A DNA stretch of 64,000 bases from Gymnorhina tibicen (taxonomy: Eukaryota; Chordata; Aves; Passeriformes; Artamidae): contig VXAZ01008283.1 in NCBI GenBank assembly GCA_013399875.1, positions 806,001 through 870,000 on the forward strand. Direction: 5' to 3'. Position numbers and translations under genes: made by a program. Below are positions 37,859 through 50,235 of the stretch, in pieces; the stretch's first letter is position 1, and every line of letters starts with the position of its first letter. The notes below the pieces were generated by a model that worked only from the letters and a program-made list of their open reading frames with translations, was not told the DNA's origin and searched no databases.

Positions 37859-40800
37859 GTAAATAGATCAGCGAAAACCATGGTAAGTATCCTTTTTTTT
37901 TTGAAGATTATCTACATGAATGAAATTTTTGTCTTACTCCTGGGAAAAATGAAGCTATGTTTCAATGCATTCTTACACCTATCTCAGTTCATTTTTAAAA
38001 TTTATATTGTGATTTTCCCTTTGCCAGTTCATTTTTATTGTCTCTTACAATAAAAAGTTATCCATATTTTCTTTCTTCATATGACTATCAGTTCATATTC
38101 GCTTATACTATCTGTGATATTCATTGCTTCATATCCTTTAGATTACAGCTATGAAAAAAAGTATCAATTGTTTGAAATTTTTTTTTTTTAATTTCTTCAT
38201 CTCCTCTAAATTTTTTTAAACTCAGTGTTGGAGATATGAAAAAAACATCTAATCTACATCTAATCTGCATTTAGACTACTGACAATCAAAATTATATTGC
38301 ATACTCTTCGAATTATATTATACCTGAAACAAAGACTGAAATATTCTTTAGTTCTGTAAAAATATAGTGAATTCATAAGCAGAAACAGGATAATTATTTC
38401 CACCTAATTTATTTGACCCTAATCTTTTAACTATTATAGCCTTCCTTACTTTCTTTCATAGTCTCTCTGCTCCATGGATAGCTATTTTGAACAGAAACAG
38501 TCTCACAGTCCCATGGAAACACTGTGGGATCTTGGAATTACCTCTCTTCCTACCTGCATCTCCAGTGCAATGGCAAATCTCATTATTTTTAGAAAATGTA
38601 ATAACTTGTGCCGAATTTAATATGTCATAATTCATTTTTTTCCCCACAATGGATTAAAGGGCAAGTTAGGGCTGCTCATAGAAAAGTGATCTGGGTTTTG
38701 ACAACTCTGAACTCCTGTGCTGGAAGTTAATCAATCTCATTACCTTCTCAGAAGAGGCCTCTGCAGAAATGGAGGAGACTCTACTACTCAGGTACCTGGT
38801 CACTGTGTCTTTGGTTGTCTGAAGCACAAAAATTTAGGATTGATTTATGTCTGTGCATGGGTAGTTTATCTTTTTCCACTGAAAAATTAAATTTCCTGTA
38901 AATTTTTAATTCAGCCCCTTGAACCAGACTGTGGGGAAAATGGTCTTTTTTTGCAATAGCACAATGTGTAATGCCAAAATAACTGACCTAGTTTACTGAA
39001 GTAGAAAAATACATATATCCCCTTTTATTTTGAAGTCATGGCCAATCATAAGCCTGTTTGTGAAACCAAACCTATATGTATGCATGTATTTGTTCCTGCA
39101 CAGAATTCAGTTTTAATTCTCAATTACAGCTTTCAGTACTTGTTAAAGCAATAATGATGAAGTTTACCTATCTGTTTATATTTCAAGGTAGAAGACTCTT
39201 ATGGGGGAATGTAGATTATTATTGACAGAGGAAAGGGAAGAATTTCCAAACAAAGGAGAACAATGCCCCAGGTTTTATCCTGTCAAAATCTGTTATGCAA
39301 CAAAGATCTTCAGAAGTATGTGATATTCCTGTTGACAGTACTGAGTGTTTATACATGGGCTGATTACTCTCCAGTGTCCTCTGCAGACAGCAGTGACAGC
39401 AATGAAGGAACTGACTTTTCTCAGCATCTGTTTTAAGTCTCAGTCAGTGTTAAATTCCATCCTTTGGGTTCAATGAATCAAAACTCAGTGCTGATAATTA
39501 TTGTATTTGCAATCCCAGAGACTTTACAGCCCTTGAGATAGAGCAGTAGCATTCAGCTAAAGAGGAATGAGACTCAGAGAGCTGCCTTGTTAATTGACCC
39601 AAATATCATGCAGTTAATGAAGTGTTTTCAAGGATTCTGTAAGCTCATGAGATATCAGATGCTCTTAAGAAGGGGAGAATCTTTATCAATGCAAATGAAG
39701 GCAGATAGTCTAGGCAAAAATACTGGCACACATTCCTGTAATGGAAATGACCATAAACTTGATTCTCATTTTCTCAGTGTCTTCATTATGTTTTATATGA
39801 TCTCTTCTTTGTAAACCTTTTTAATGCAATGGAGAAGGTGTGTCACAGTAAAACCTTCCCACGGTACAGACAAATTAAATGTTTGTGGACCCTTGCACAG
39901 TTCCTTATAGTCCAGCACCACATACAAAGATACAAAATATCAATAACTGAAGATTCTCCTGCTTTGCTCTTTAAAAGATGACCTGCAATAGCTTGGTGTC
40001 TCGGGGTGATCATTTTCTTTCAAAGAAGGGGAGCAGGTGAGATTGCAGATTTGCAAAGGGAAATACAGATGGATTTGCTTTTAATGAACAGCAAAGTGCA
40101 CCTCATCAAGAAGAAGTTTAAACATGAGACAAAGCTTGAAAAAGTTCGTTTGTTTTGTGCTTTTTTCTGCACAGTGTTTTTAAAAACATCCAGCAATACG
40201 AAATCAACTGCACAACCCCTGGTGATAACCACTGACTAATATTATTTCTGTCCTTTTTTTTCCAGGCACACTGTACAAACCCATTTGCTGATCTTGAGAA
40301 TATAACCGTCAGTTAAAGAGCAATTGGAAATGGTTGTAAAGAGGATTACTTTTTAGCCTCTGGTTGAGGATATATGATTCAGTATCAAGAAGTCGTTTCA
40401 GTGATTGAAATGTGCAGTCTCCCCTCTTAAAAGAAAATCTTCCCTTTCTTAACTGGACACAACTGTTAGCATGTGTAAATACCACATAAAACAAAACTTA
40501 GAAAAGAAAGAAGTATTGGTATAAACAAGAGAAACCATCAGACTGGCAGAATATTCCTAAGCCTGTAATATCAGCCTAATTTTGCTCCCATGAATATAAA
40601 TTGCAAAAATGTTACTGCCTTTTCATGGGGATAAAGTTTATCCATCACTAAACAGTTCTGAAAATCCCATCTTTGGTGCCTTGAAATCTCATTATATTAG
40701 TGAAGGGCAGAAGTAATTGCTCATAGTATAAAGCAAAGCTAAAATTGAGCTGCAAAAAATATATAATTTCAAAAATGGTCAAAACACTGTTTAGAAGAAA

Positions 40801-40884
40801 ACATGGAACTCCTCTGTGAGTCGAGAGTGAAAGTTTCCAGTTTCTGAGTGTATCAAAGAATTATGCCTAAAAAATGAATTACAA

Positions 40885-40978
40885 TTAAAAAGAAAAAAAG
40901 AAAAAAAGGAAAAAAGAAAAAAAAAAAAAAAAAAAAAAACAAAAAAAAAACAAAAACAAAAAAATAAAAAGAAAAACT
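40885..40978. repeat. A-rich tract, about 95 bp
   Basis: Mostly A with scattered G and C, containing an uninterrupted run of more than 20 A. It could be a simple A-rich repeat or the remnant tail of a retrocopy. I find no coding relic directly upstream. Confidence 0.92.
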
Positions 40979-41308
40979 AAACTAAAACCCACCAAAGTAC
41001 AACTTGTAAGTAATTAAAAGTTTGGTCTATAGATTGATTTTTAAAACAATGTTAATTTGAACTTTGTTACTCTGTGCTTGTGACAAGCATTCATCTGGAA
41101 TCATTAAACACTTTGAAATGCAATTAAAATCAATGTCTTTCTTTGACACAAACCCATTACATACATTTTTTTTTGTTTCTCTTAAAAACACAGTACTTTC
41201 TGAGAAGCCTCAAACCCACATTTGCAGGCAAGAAGTGGTGTTTGAAGTGTTTTGATAGCAATAGCTTCCCTCATACAGCAGAATATATTTGATCATTGTG
41301 GCAATTTT

Positions 41309-41365
41309 TGTCTTTTTTCATATTTCATTTTATTTTATTTATATTTATTTTTTTATTTTGCAAAT
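41309..41365. repeat. T-rich (TTTTA)n-like low-complexity tract
   Basis: Imperfect TTTTATTT units followed by a T run. Low complexity only. Confidence 0.75.
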
Positions 41366-42960
41366 ATTTTACAGTTACTTATTTTATATTGCAATCAAAT
41401 TCACAAGCTGCCCAGCTGACTGCTCAGTGAAAATTGTTATTCAATGTAAATAAGGGTGTCTCACTTATTCCAAGAGAATAAGGCTCCACTGTGTAGATTT
41501 TTTTTCATTGAATGTGGTCTAAATCATCCAGGCAGATCAGCCTCTTTTAGGTATTTCTTGAACAGTGGACATTATTTGAACTTGCAATAAAATGCCATTT
41601 CTAAATCTTGCAGCCACATGTGTAGTCATGGATCAATGACTTTGTATCAGCCCCACATATGAAGAAAATTCAATGAAAAATTCAAGACTGCATAGATTAA
41701 AGACAAATAGTGCTTGGTAAGGTGAGAATCATGTCTCACCTCCACCTCATACCATGTGGCAACCTCTAGTCCACATGTCAGAGACTAATCTAGGTGGGCA
41801 CGACTTGCTCAGTTGCACAGCAGAACGCTTACATTGCTTAACTTTGGCATTTCAGTCAGGCAAACTGTCACCTCATCAAAGTCTCTTACAAAATGTCAGC
41901 ATAACAGTCTGCTTGAATGTTAGTCTTCCAGTCATTTGGGGATCAAATGTGTCCTCCTTTATGTCACTTTGTGTATTGTTCCTTCACACTTCATTTTCCT
42001 ATCCTGTTAGCACTTGTGAGGGGCTCTTGACATTTTTGGTTTGCCATGTGGTCTGAAAAGTAATTTTTTCCCATTTCCTGGGGCATGCTGAGACTTTCCT
42101 GCAAACCTTTTGCTTTTAATCTTAGAAGAACATTTGTTGAAAGAGAGGCTAAGTTCTGGAGGCCCCTTAGCCTTTGGCTTTTGAGGTCAGTACTGTATGT
42201 ATCAAAGGGAGGAGGAATAAATCCCCATGGACAAATACAGACTCACTTCCTGCAGGAGTAGTTTCTTCCTATTGCATCTAATGTGTACACTGAAAGAGGA
42301 AATCTATATCCCAGCTTTTTTCTTTTTATTTTTGATTTTCTGAAAGCTCTCTATTGTCATCTGTGTAACCAGACAATGGTTATTTTTATAATGTATCTAG
42401 GTTTTGAGTAATTTTAGTCCCTTGGCCTCCTTTCATGTTTGATATCTTATTCTGTTCTTTCAGTGATCTCATTATAGAGCTTAATAATTTGTGCACCTGG
42501 GTATTTTAAATGTTTTACTTCACTGCTTCTCACAGAAGAATATCTAAGATAGCATTAAAATAGTATTTGCAATAGGTTCAGGTTGTTTTATTTATTGAAA
42601 TTCAATAGAAAATTATATCTATTAGAAGAATCCAGACATAACCATCATAACAAACAGTCAGTATATCAGTAGGAATTTTACCCTGGCAGGTCAAGTACTG
42701 TTTACCCAGGTATAATTTAGTGTGAAAAATCAAATCTTTATATAATGAAACAGTGGCACTTGATTGTCTCCTAAAAAGTGGTTACAATTTCTTTCCTTCT
42801 CTTTCTCCCAATATTCTCTAGGTCTGTTTAGGGAGAAATTTTTTTAAGGTTTATCAGAGAGCTGTTAGATGGGGTATGTTTTAGCTTTTCTTTCTAAGCA
42901 GAGGCTATTGCATTCACTGAGAATTAAAAATTTAAGAAGACTTTTAATCATATACACAAA

Positions 42961-43422
42961 GAAGAGACCTTAGCTGAACAAACTGAACGAGTTGAACAAT
43001 CTGAAATAAAGAAGAAATATTTTTTTCTTATATTTAGAGGACATCTGCTACTTTTTGAGATAAAGCTGAAAAAAAAGAAGCCAAGACCCAGATTGGGTGA
43101 TTTTTGCCTGAGAAAAAGATGTCCTGATAAGTGGCATCTAAGTAGCAGGAAGAAGATCTACTAGTGATTGCAAACAGTTCAGAGACATTTCTTCAGAGAA
43201 CAAGTCAAAGAGAAACTCCTTTCAGAAAAGGACAGATAGATTTTGCTGGATCAGAAAGTGGATTATGCAATAGAAGAAGCAAAGCAGAAACTGAAGCTAA
43301 TATCACAAAATGAAAGGAAGAGGCAAATGCAGCAGCTCAGGACCGTAGTGAAAAGGCAGAAAACAGAAGGACAAAAAGCAAACCTCTTCCCTTCACCTTC
43401 ATGGAAAGAAACTGAAAATTGA
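42961..43422 (+). pseudogene. Possible degraded coiled-coil coding relic
   Basis: One frame runs 153 codons with three in-frame stops (43162, 43165, 43237). Its opening (EETLAEQTERVEQSEIKKK) and its last third (REQVKEKLLSEKDR, a stop, then ILLDQKVDYAIEEAKQKLKL and ISQNERKRQMQQLR) have the Glu/Lys/Gln/Leu spacing of a coiled coil. It ends at a TGA at 43420. The middle is less protein-like. I do not recognise a parent gene. Purine-rich DNA by itself gives charged peptides in several frames, so chance is a serious alternative. It would be a retrocopy or a decayed exon if real. Confidence 0.22.
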
Positions 43423-45599
43423 GTCAAAATGATGGAATCACAAATGCAAAAAATAAGATAAAGAAAAATAAAAAAGTAAGATAGGAAGCAAGAGATCTTG
43501 AAAGAAAAGGCAATATGGCAGAGACTTATAAACTGACAGTCATAGCTTTGGACAATGATAGCTGGAATCTACTTTACATCTGAACATCTCCCTGTATGTG
43601 ATGTTTCACTGTTGTTTTTCAGGATACTAAGAAATGATACAACATGAGAGATCACTCTTCGTTCAGCTCTTAACAGCTCTTTCCTTACTCAGAATGCTTC
43701 TGGGAATTGATAGCCGTTTCTGAGAGCAAATCAGCCTTTCTGCTTCTGTTTACAGCAGGGGTAATGCACTTGTGTTCTGGGCTATTACACAAGCTCATGA
43801 ACTTGTGGTGGGTGGCTGCTGTTTGGTGCATGAATGTTTCACACCAGCTTCCTAGGTAATACCTGACTTTTACAGATTTTCAAAATAGGAAATCAATGAT
43901 TTCTAATGGAAGGTCTTTTCTGCCAATCTAATCAACTAAATTAAGGCAACCATTTAATTTAAAATTGGTTTTAGAGAGTATTACTTTTTTGCCACCATGC
44001 CTATTTAAGTTTGCCATGGGCTAGAATGTTAAAGCTTGTGTTCTCAGCAAAATCTATGCAAAACTTTTAGAGTACTTTTAGAGTCTTTAATGTTTTCCTA
44101 CTTAAATATCAGATTTAGTAGGGTGGGGGAGTGGGGACTGGAAAGAAAGAGGAAGATCTGTACTCATACCTACGGGCTTATGCATAACCCTACTCATATG
44201 TCCCCTACAGAAATGTACTTGTCCTTTGCCTCACTGCTGTATAAAACTTCAGGTTTTTTTGTAATAGAGATATTTTCTTGCTACTGTCATGAAAAATTAA
44301 AAATGTATTTACATCAATATTTCACCAACAGCCGGGTTATCCACGTCATATCACAATTTGCCATGTATCAACTCAGCTTGCATAATTCTTCATTGCTGCC
44401 CCATTGCTGCCTTTTCGAAGGCAAAAGCCTTTTCCAAGAGGCAGCATGACTGAGAGGGAGCTTGTAAAGGCTCTCAAAACCTGTGTGTAGCGCAGAGTTC
44501 TGCTTGGTTACTGTAGGCTGTGGGAAAAAATGTAAATTCAAGTCAGCTAGAAAGTTATATGATTTAATTGTTTATTTGATATATTTAATGTTCTTTTTTG
44601 GTAAAGAAGGGTTCTTGAAGAGTATCTGGGATGAATTGTTAACATGCATCTCTTTTTAAATTGTGGGAAGCTATACCTAAGATGCTAAATTGCCTTCCTG
44701 CTCTGATGCAGTCTTCACCAATCTTCTTGGTTATGCTGTGGGTACACTGTTTAATTAGCAATTGCTTTTGTTTCCTTCACTGAACTGTTTTTACACCTTT
44801 AACGGCTTTTGGCTCGTTACATAAATTGCAGCATTTTCTTCTTTTCATAGCAGGAATTCTGAGTTTTCAACTGAGTAAGTGTGTGCATGAGCAAAGATGT
44901 TGACTCAGAAAATACAGAGTTAAACTGTTCTCATGTTGTTAATGAGGTGCTCGGGTAAAAGAGGCTGCATCTGGCTGAATGACATCTCACTCCAGGGCAG
45001 CGTACAACAGGTTGTTAAGCTTGCAGTCACAGATGCTGACCCATAATGCCTCTCCCTTCTTCTCCTCCTCATGCTTACCAGCCACCTCTCCATCTAGCTA
45101 AACTCTCAAGTTTAGAACTGAAGAGGTCTTCAGATCTGGCACCAGGACCTTGCCAACTCATGGGGCTCCCAACCATTGGTACTTAGCTCATCCACAACTC
45201 CTTCCTGTGGACTGTCTGGGAAGGCAGGTTTCTGAGAAGAAATCATGGCCTGAAGGTTAAAATGTAACAAGGCATAGCTTTGGAGGTAGGATACTTTGAT
45301 AGTTTGGGTGTAGCAAGCTGTACCTTACCCTGCTGATCGAGATCTAGAAAAATGAAATGAACTTTCCTTGTGAGTCCCAGAGAGCCACAGCTCCTGTGTG
45401 AAAGTCTCCATCAGTGATTGCTCTGTGGGCCATAATTTCTATGAGAGGATGTCACTTGGTTAGACAGGGTAAAGGTTTTGGGAGATCAGGTTGATTTTCC
45501 ATCTTTTTATATCAGAGTGCTCAGGAAGAAAATATGAAGAAGAGAGAAGGAAGAAGACATATCCTGTGAGTAGCTGAGGACTTTGGGGTTGTCTAGTGT

Positions 45600-45735
45600 G
45601 GAGTAAAAGAGGCTGAGGAGAGACATCATTCTCCCTTCAGCTTTGTGAGGAGGTGAAGGGGAGGGACATGCTGATCTCTCTGGGATCTAATAGTATTCCA
45701 GCCTCATTCCCTGGAACTTTTGTCCTATGGACAAG
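45600..45735 (+). mobile_element. Diverged CR1 LINE scrap
   Basis: AAAAGAGGCTGAGGAGAGAC, then TCAGCTTTGTGAGGAGGTGA, GGGACATGCTGATCTCTCTG and GGGATCTAATAGTATTCCAG follow the order of the CR1 ORF2 C-terminal region ('KRRLRGD ... LFS'). No 3' tail is visible. An old, short remnant. Confidence 0.5.
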
Positions 45736-48700
45736 TGTGAAGTGAGAAAGAAAAGGACAGACTCGGCCTTGTCAAAGCTATGATTTTCATGAAGTACATA
45801 CTCTTCCAGCCAGTAGAGTAGAATTTGGCACCAAGGGTAGCATATATGCCAAGGAAATGCTCAGCTGACTGTCTCCTTTGCCTTTGTCTCCACCCTCACA
45901 GGTTGGCTATGCTCCATATGTCCGTGCCTGGTTTCCCAGCAGTAGAAGGGGGTCTGCTTGTGCAGGAAAGGTGTGCTGGGTGAAAAGCTGACGTTAATAA
46001 GGCATTCACTTTAGGACACACTTGATTCAGGATGTTTGTGGGAGAGACAGCTCTGCTGAAATGCTGTCATGATGAAAACACATGCGGTAAAGAGGTGGTG
46101 AGCTTGAGTTCACTTCTGCCCAACCCAGAGAATGTAACTACAGCCATAAGCAGGATAAGGCTGTTTGTGGATCCTCGTGATCTTAAAGGTGCTTAACCTA
46201 TTTTGAACACTCATAACAAGAAGAATAATGTCAGAGACTGATTCAAAGTCTGATTTTAATTTTCTTTTTTTAAATATCCTGCTTTGTTTCCATAGTTGTA
46301 TCAGTCCATTTAGAATAGTTTGTGTTTTTGCTTTAGCAGCAAATAAAACTAGTCATTGACTGAATAACAGTCTTCTAAAAGTTGGCTGCGGAAACTTCAT
46401 GAATGAACATAGAAAGAAACAGATTATAACATTTGTTTCATCTGAGCATATCTAAATCTCTGAGAATGGCTTCCATGGCAAAATGAGTCCATTTTCTTTA
46501 TAAAAGGGTTTAAAATATAGTTCAAATAAAAATTACATATTCTGACAAGTTCTTTGAAAAAAGAAAAAGAAAAGAAACATACAGAAAGTGGCCCAGAAGC
46601 CCAAAGGCTCTTTCTCTGAGCTAGGAAATGAGCAGCTGCCTATGAAATAGGCAGCTGAATTGGGAATAAGAGGTAACTCACCTACAACTGAATGACACTT
46701 CTTGCCCAATCTCACACTATAAATATCCATGATTGCTGTGCTGCATCCCCCAGAGCAGACACTGCTCTACTCCTGTCAAAATATTATGAATCATTCTGAA
46801 TTGTGTTGTAGAAAAAGTTATTTATACATATCTGATCTCTTTGGTTGAAGAATCTGGTACTTTTCACACATGTAAAGTGGTCTCCTTCCCCATTCAGGCT
46901 AAACTTCATTTTGCTCTACTTTGCCTGAATTCATTGCAGGGTTGGGGTTGAGGTCAGTGTAAAACATATTCAAAGATTCTTACAAGTGTATTCCCTGGAG
47001 GGAATGTTTTGTGAAAATGCTAGAGAGATCTAGTACTGCCCATCATAGCTTACTCTAGGTCTACTTCTAGCCTAGTTTATACCTACGACAAAGATGAAAA
47101 CATCTCGGAAATTATATCTACATTGGATTGAATTAGATGCATTGTTCCATTTCAGTCTCATGACTGATGTTCAGAGCTACATTACAGTAACCAGCCTTTG
47201 GTACCTGTGAGAGAAACAGCTTTTGTGCCGCTGTTAGGATCTTTTCCTCTATGTTCCTGTGCTCTTCTACTGTATTTCCTTAGTACAGCAGGCAACATGG
47301 GAGGCGCTGCAGTCCTCTAAAGCCCGGAGTGTTTCATGCAAGAAGCACACATACCAGTCACAAATATGTAAAATATTAAAATTTCTGTTCTTTTACTACT
47401 TGTAACATAAAAGAACCATGTTAAATGCAGTGATATTTACATTTTTCTTCAATTGCTTGTAAGATTTCCTAAGCAGTAAAAGTGGAGTTGTAAACACATT
47501 TATTCATTCATTAACAGTTATACCCTTGAGATTATTTCAAGCAAAACTGCATTCAAATAGGCTGTTTATTTGTTTTAAGGACTTTTTAAAAAAATCAACA
47601 ATTAAATAGTCCATCTGTTCCCCAAACACTTCTAGTTAAACATTTGACTATACAGTTTTGAAATGGCAATTTTGTTAAATTAAACATTCTGTGTTGCTTG
47701 TATATAAATACTTGACTGCTACAGGGAAGCAACAGAGTAGACAAAAGCTTGTATTTGCCAAATTAAAATATGGTGTATATCAGCAGAATTACACCCACTT
47801 ATAGTACATTAGGTTACTCTTTCTCTCTTTCTTCTCAGAAAACTACAAGTTAAAAATATTCCCTTCCGAACACTGGGTTAATCTTACAATTAGAGAACAC
47901 AACAAATGGCTCTAAAATCACTGGGAAAGTACTTTCAGCATGTGTTTGTGGAAATAGCTTTTCAAAGTGTGTTTATATCCCCTAGATCTCTTTTTCCTGC
48001 ATTTTAATGTTGGGCTAGAAACTGCTGATATTCCTGCTAAAATGAGCCTCCACTCTAAAACCAGTGGAAAGACTTGCTAATGTTAAAAATGCATACAGAC
48101 AAAAAAAAAAGGGTGATTAAGGATAATTTATAGTTTTCATTAAATGAACGTACATTTTCTCAGAGCAAAGTGCTTTATTATTAATGGAAATTCATGATTG
48201 CCATTAATTACACATTTTTAAATGCTTCCATTTTAGCCTGTCATCAATATCCCACAGCAAAATGATGTGTTCCCACTTCAAATATTCTGAACCTTACTTT
48301 GCTCTTAAATTGTGTCAAGATTTTCCTTTGGACAATCTGTTTTTTGGTGAGCATTTCTTCCATTTAACAATAACCATCCCTTCAGTCTTCATCTTGCTTC
48401 CTCAAACTACTGCTTTTAAACTCATTTTATTTTTTTCTAGAGTAGAAATACCTTGAGGATACAGAATCAAATTTTAAACTGTTATGTTATTGCCCCTATT
48501 ATTACTGAGTGTTAATTTGTGGAATCAGGTATTGAAGATGAATTCAATATGCTCATATTTCTTTTTTTGCATGCAAGTTAGTTAATTAATGAATGAAATT
48601 TTTCTTCAGGAATCTCTTTTTTCTTTTACATGGGCTGGCAATACTTCAAGAAATTATTCCTTGAAATGATTGTATTTTGGTTCATCAGAATATATCTCCA

Positions 48701-49360
48701 AAAATCAATCTGTATATGCAAAACTGATGTGGAGACCGAACAAGTTTGTAATCACAGATGGCAGGACAGATGCTTCACATGAATTACAGTTATAAAGAAA
48801 CATCAGCACTCAGAGGAATGAGTATATTGTCTTCAATGGGTCCTGAAGATGCCAAATAGAATTGCATGAGATGAGGTAAATTCTGCTTTACTATTATTTT
48901 AGAGGTGTTCCACAGCTGTAACTAGGACTACTGTTTGACCTGATCTGTCTTTGAATTCCAGTAGAGAAATAAAAAAATATGGGAGCCTGCTCAAAAACCA
49001 AGCATATCAACCAAGAATATTTACATAGGAAAGAAGCTAGATGGTCAAATAATGTAATAACAAAAAATAATAAGGAGCAAAGTTTTAAACAGGCATGGCA
49101 TCAATGTGTTTGTTTCATACCTTGCTTCCGCCTCGGTGAAATTGTTCAAATGTTAGCATACTTGTTGACAAACTTCCCTTATTTAATTTTACTGTTTTCT
49201 TACATTTTTATCTTTCTCTTTTAAAACACACTCTTTTTTTCTGGCATGTTATCTGTGATTTTCATTCAATGCATTTACTCTTTTTTCCTGATTAGGACCT
49301 CAGTGTTTGTTTAATTCTTTCTAGGCTGGAATTCTCTTTGCAAACAAATAGGTGAATAAC
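45736..49360. other. Unique AT-rich stretch, possible conserved blocks
   Basis: No recognised exon or transposon. 47380-48250 is repeat-free and AT-rich, with several TAAT/ATTA cores, notably around 48120-48230. It resembles developmental conserved non-coding elements (inference). The 64-codon frame at 48262-48456 is not recognised. Confidence 0.45.
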
Positions 49361-49446
49361 CCTTCCTTCCTTCCTTTCTTCCTTCCTTCCTTCCTTCCTT
49401 CCTTCCTTCCTTCCTTCCTTCCTTCCTTCCTTCCTTTCTTCCTCCC
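49361..49446. repeat. (CCTT)n microsatellite / polypyrimidine tract
   Basis: About 20 CCTT units with two TTTC interruptions, giving a pure pyrimidine strand of about 86 bases. Three overlapping frames read through it as Ser/Phe/Leu/Pro or Lys/Glu/Gly/Arg repeats, which are artefacts. Likely length-polymorphic. Confidence 0.98.
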
Positions 49447-50185
49447 TAATCTTATCAAATATTTGAACTCCAGGCATTCATTCAAGATCAACATTTTTAA
49501 TTTCCCTCTCAGTTTAACAGTGATACTGCTCATTCTGGATATCTAGCTTTTCTAGCTTTGATGGTCAGGCATCAGAGTAGGACCACTGGGAGGTGGATGG
49601 AGGTTGGTGGTTGAAGGGTAACTGTGTGGAGACCAAGTGGAAGCAAACCTGCTTAGTGCAAAGGAAAGGAGAGCCTGGTCCAGGGACTGGGGCTGGCATG
49701 TGACTGGCAAGAGGTTGCATAGAAGATATACTGGGAGATAAAAAGGAAAAAACCAAAGGAATAGCCAATCATTTCTGAACAGGAGAATAGAAAGATCTGA
49801 GACCTGGGAGTCTCTGACACAGGAAAAATTTGAAGTGATGCCCAGTGAGGTAATTTGAAGTGTAGATAGGATAATTTAGATTTAGTTGGAAGTCTAGGAA
49901 GGAAAACATGCATTTTAGCAAGGCTATAAAGAAAGAAAAGGTGATTTAATGGCAGGTTGCAGGCTAGGAAAGAAGGACAGAAATGAGGCCATGGGAAATC
50001 AGAAGACATTGCAAATTAAATTAAGTCTATGGAACACAGAATCTGTAGGAGGAAATATGTCTCGTATACTGTGATGACTTCACCTGCTGTCACAGCACCG
50101 GATTTAAAGATGAGTCACCAGGGATGAATATTACCTTATTTGAAGAGGATAAAATGTTAATACTGATCTCAAATGGACAAACAAA
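49447..50185. other. Non-coding stretch, no gene seen
   Basis: Somewhat purine-rich and richer in G than its surroundings at 49560-50020. No exon or transposon recognised. The 118-codon minus frame at 49653-50009 shows no family signature. Confidence 0.5.
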
Positions 50186-50235
50186 ATGATCCTTTTGGAT
50201 TCCTTCCAGCTCAGAATATTCTGTGATTCTGTGAA
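50186..50235 (+). mobile_element. CR1 LINE 3' tail scrap
   Basis: ATGATCCTTTTGGATTCCTT, then CCAGCTCAGAATATTCTGTG and ATTCTGTGA match the terminal CR1 3' UTR (a TGATC...GGTCCCTTCCAAC block followed by the TTCTATGATTCTATGA repeat). Very little CR1 sequence is recognisable upstream. Confidence 0.65.

Larger units (their letters stand above)
37816..45599. other. Long non-coding stretch
   Basis: No recognised transposon. It contains a (TATC)n-type run (37821-37858), an A-rich tract (40885-40978), a T/AT-rich tract (41309-41365) and a weak degraded coding-like segment (42961-43422), listed separately. The open frame at 44036-44449 plus (137 codons) resembles no family I know. Confidence 0.45.

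Noticed and set aside
44036..44449. 137-codon plus-strand frame
   Set aside because: No recognisable domain, ordinary AT-rich surroundings and no splice or promoter context; length is within chance for 64 kb in six frames.
49292..49546. Three overlapping frames encoding GRKE or FLPS repeats
   Set aside because: They are translations of the (CCTT)n microsatellite.
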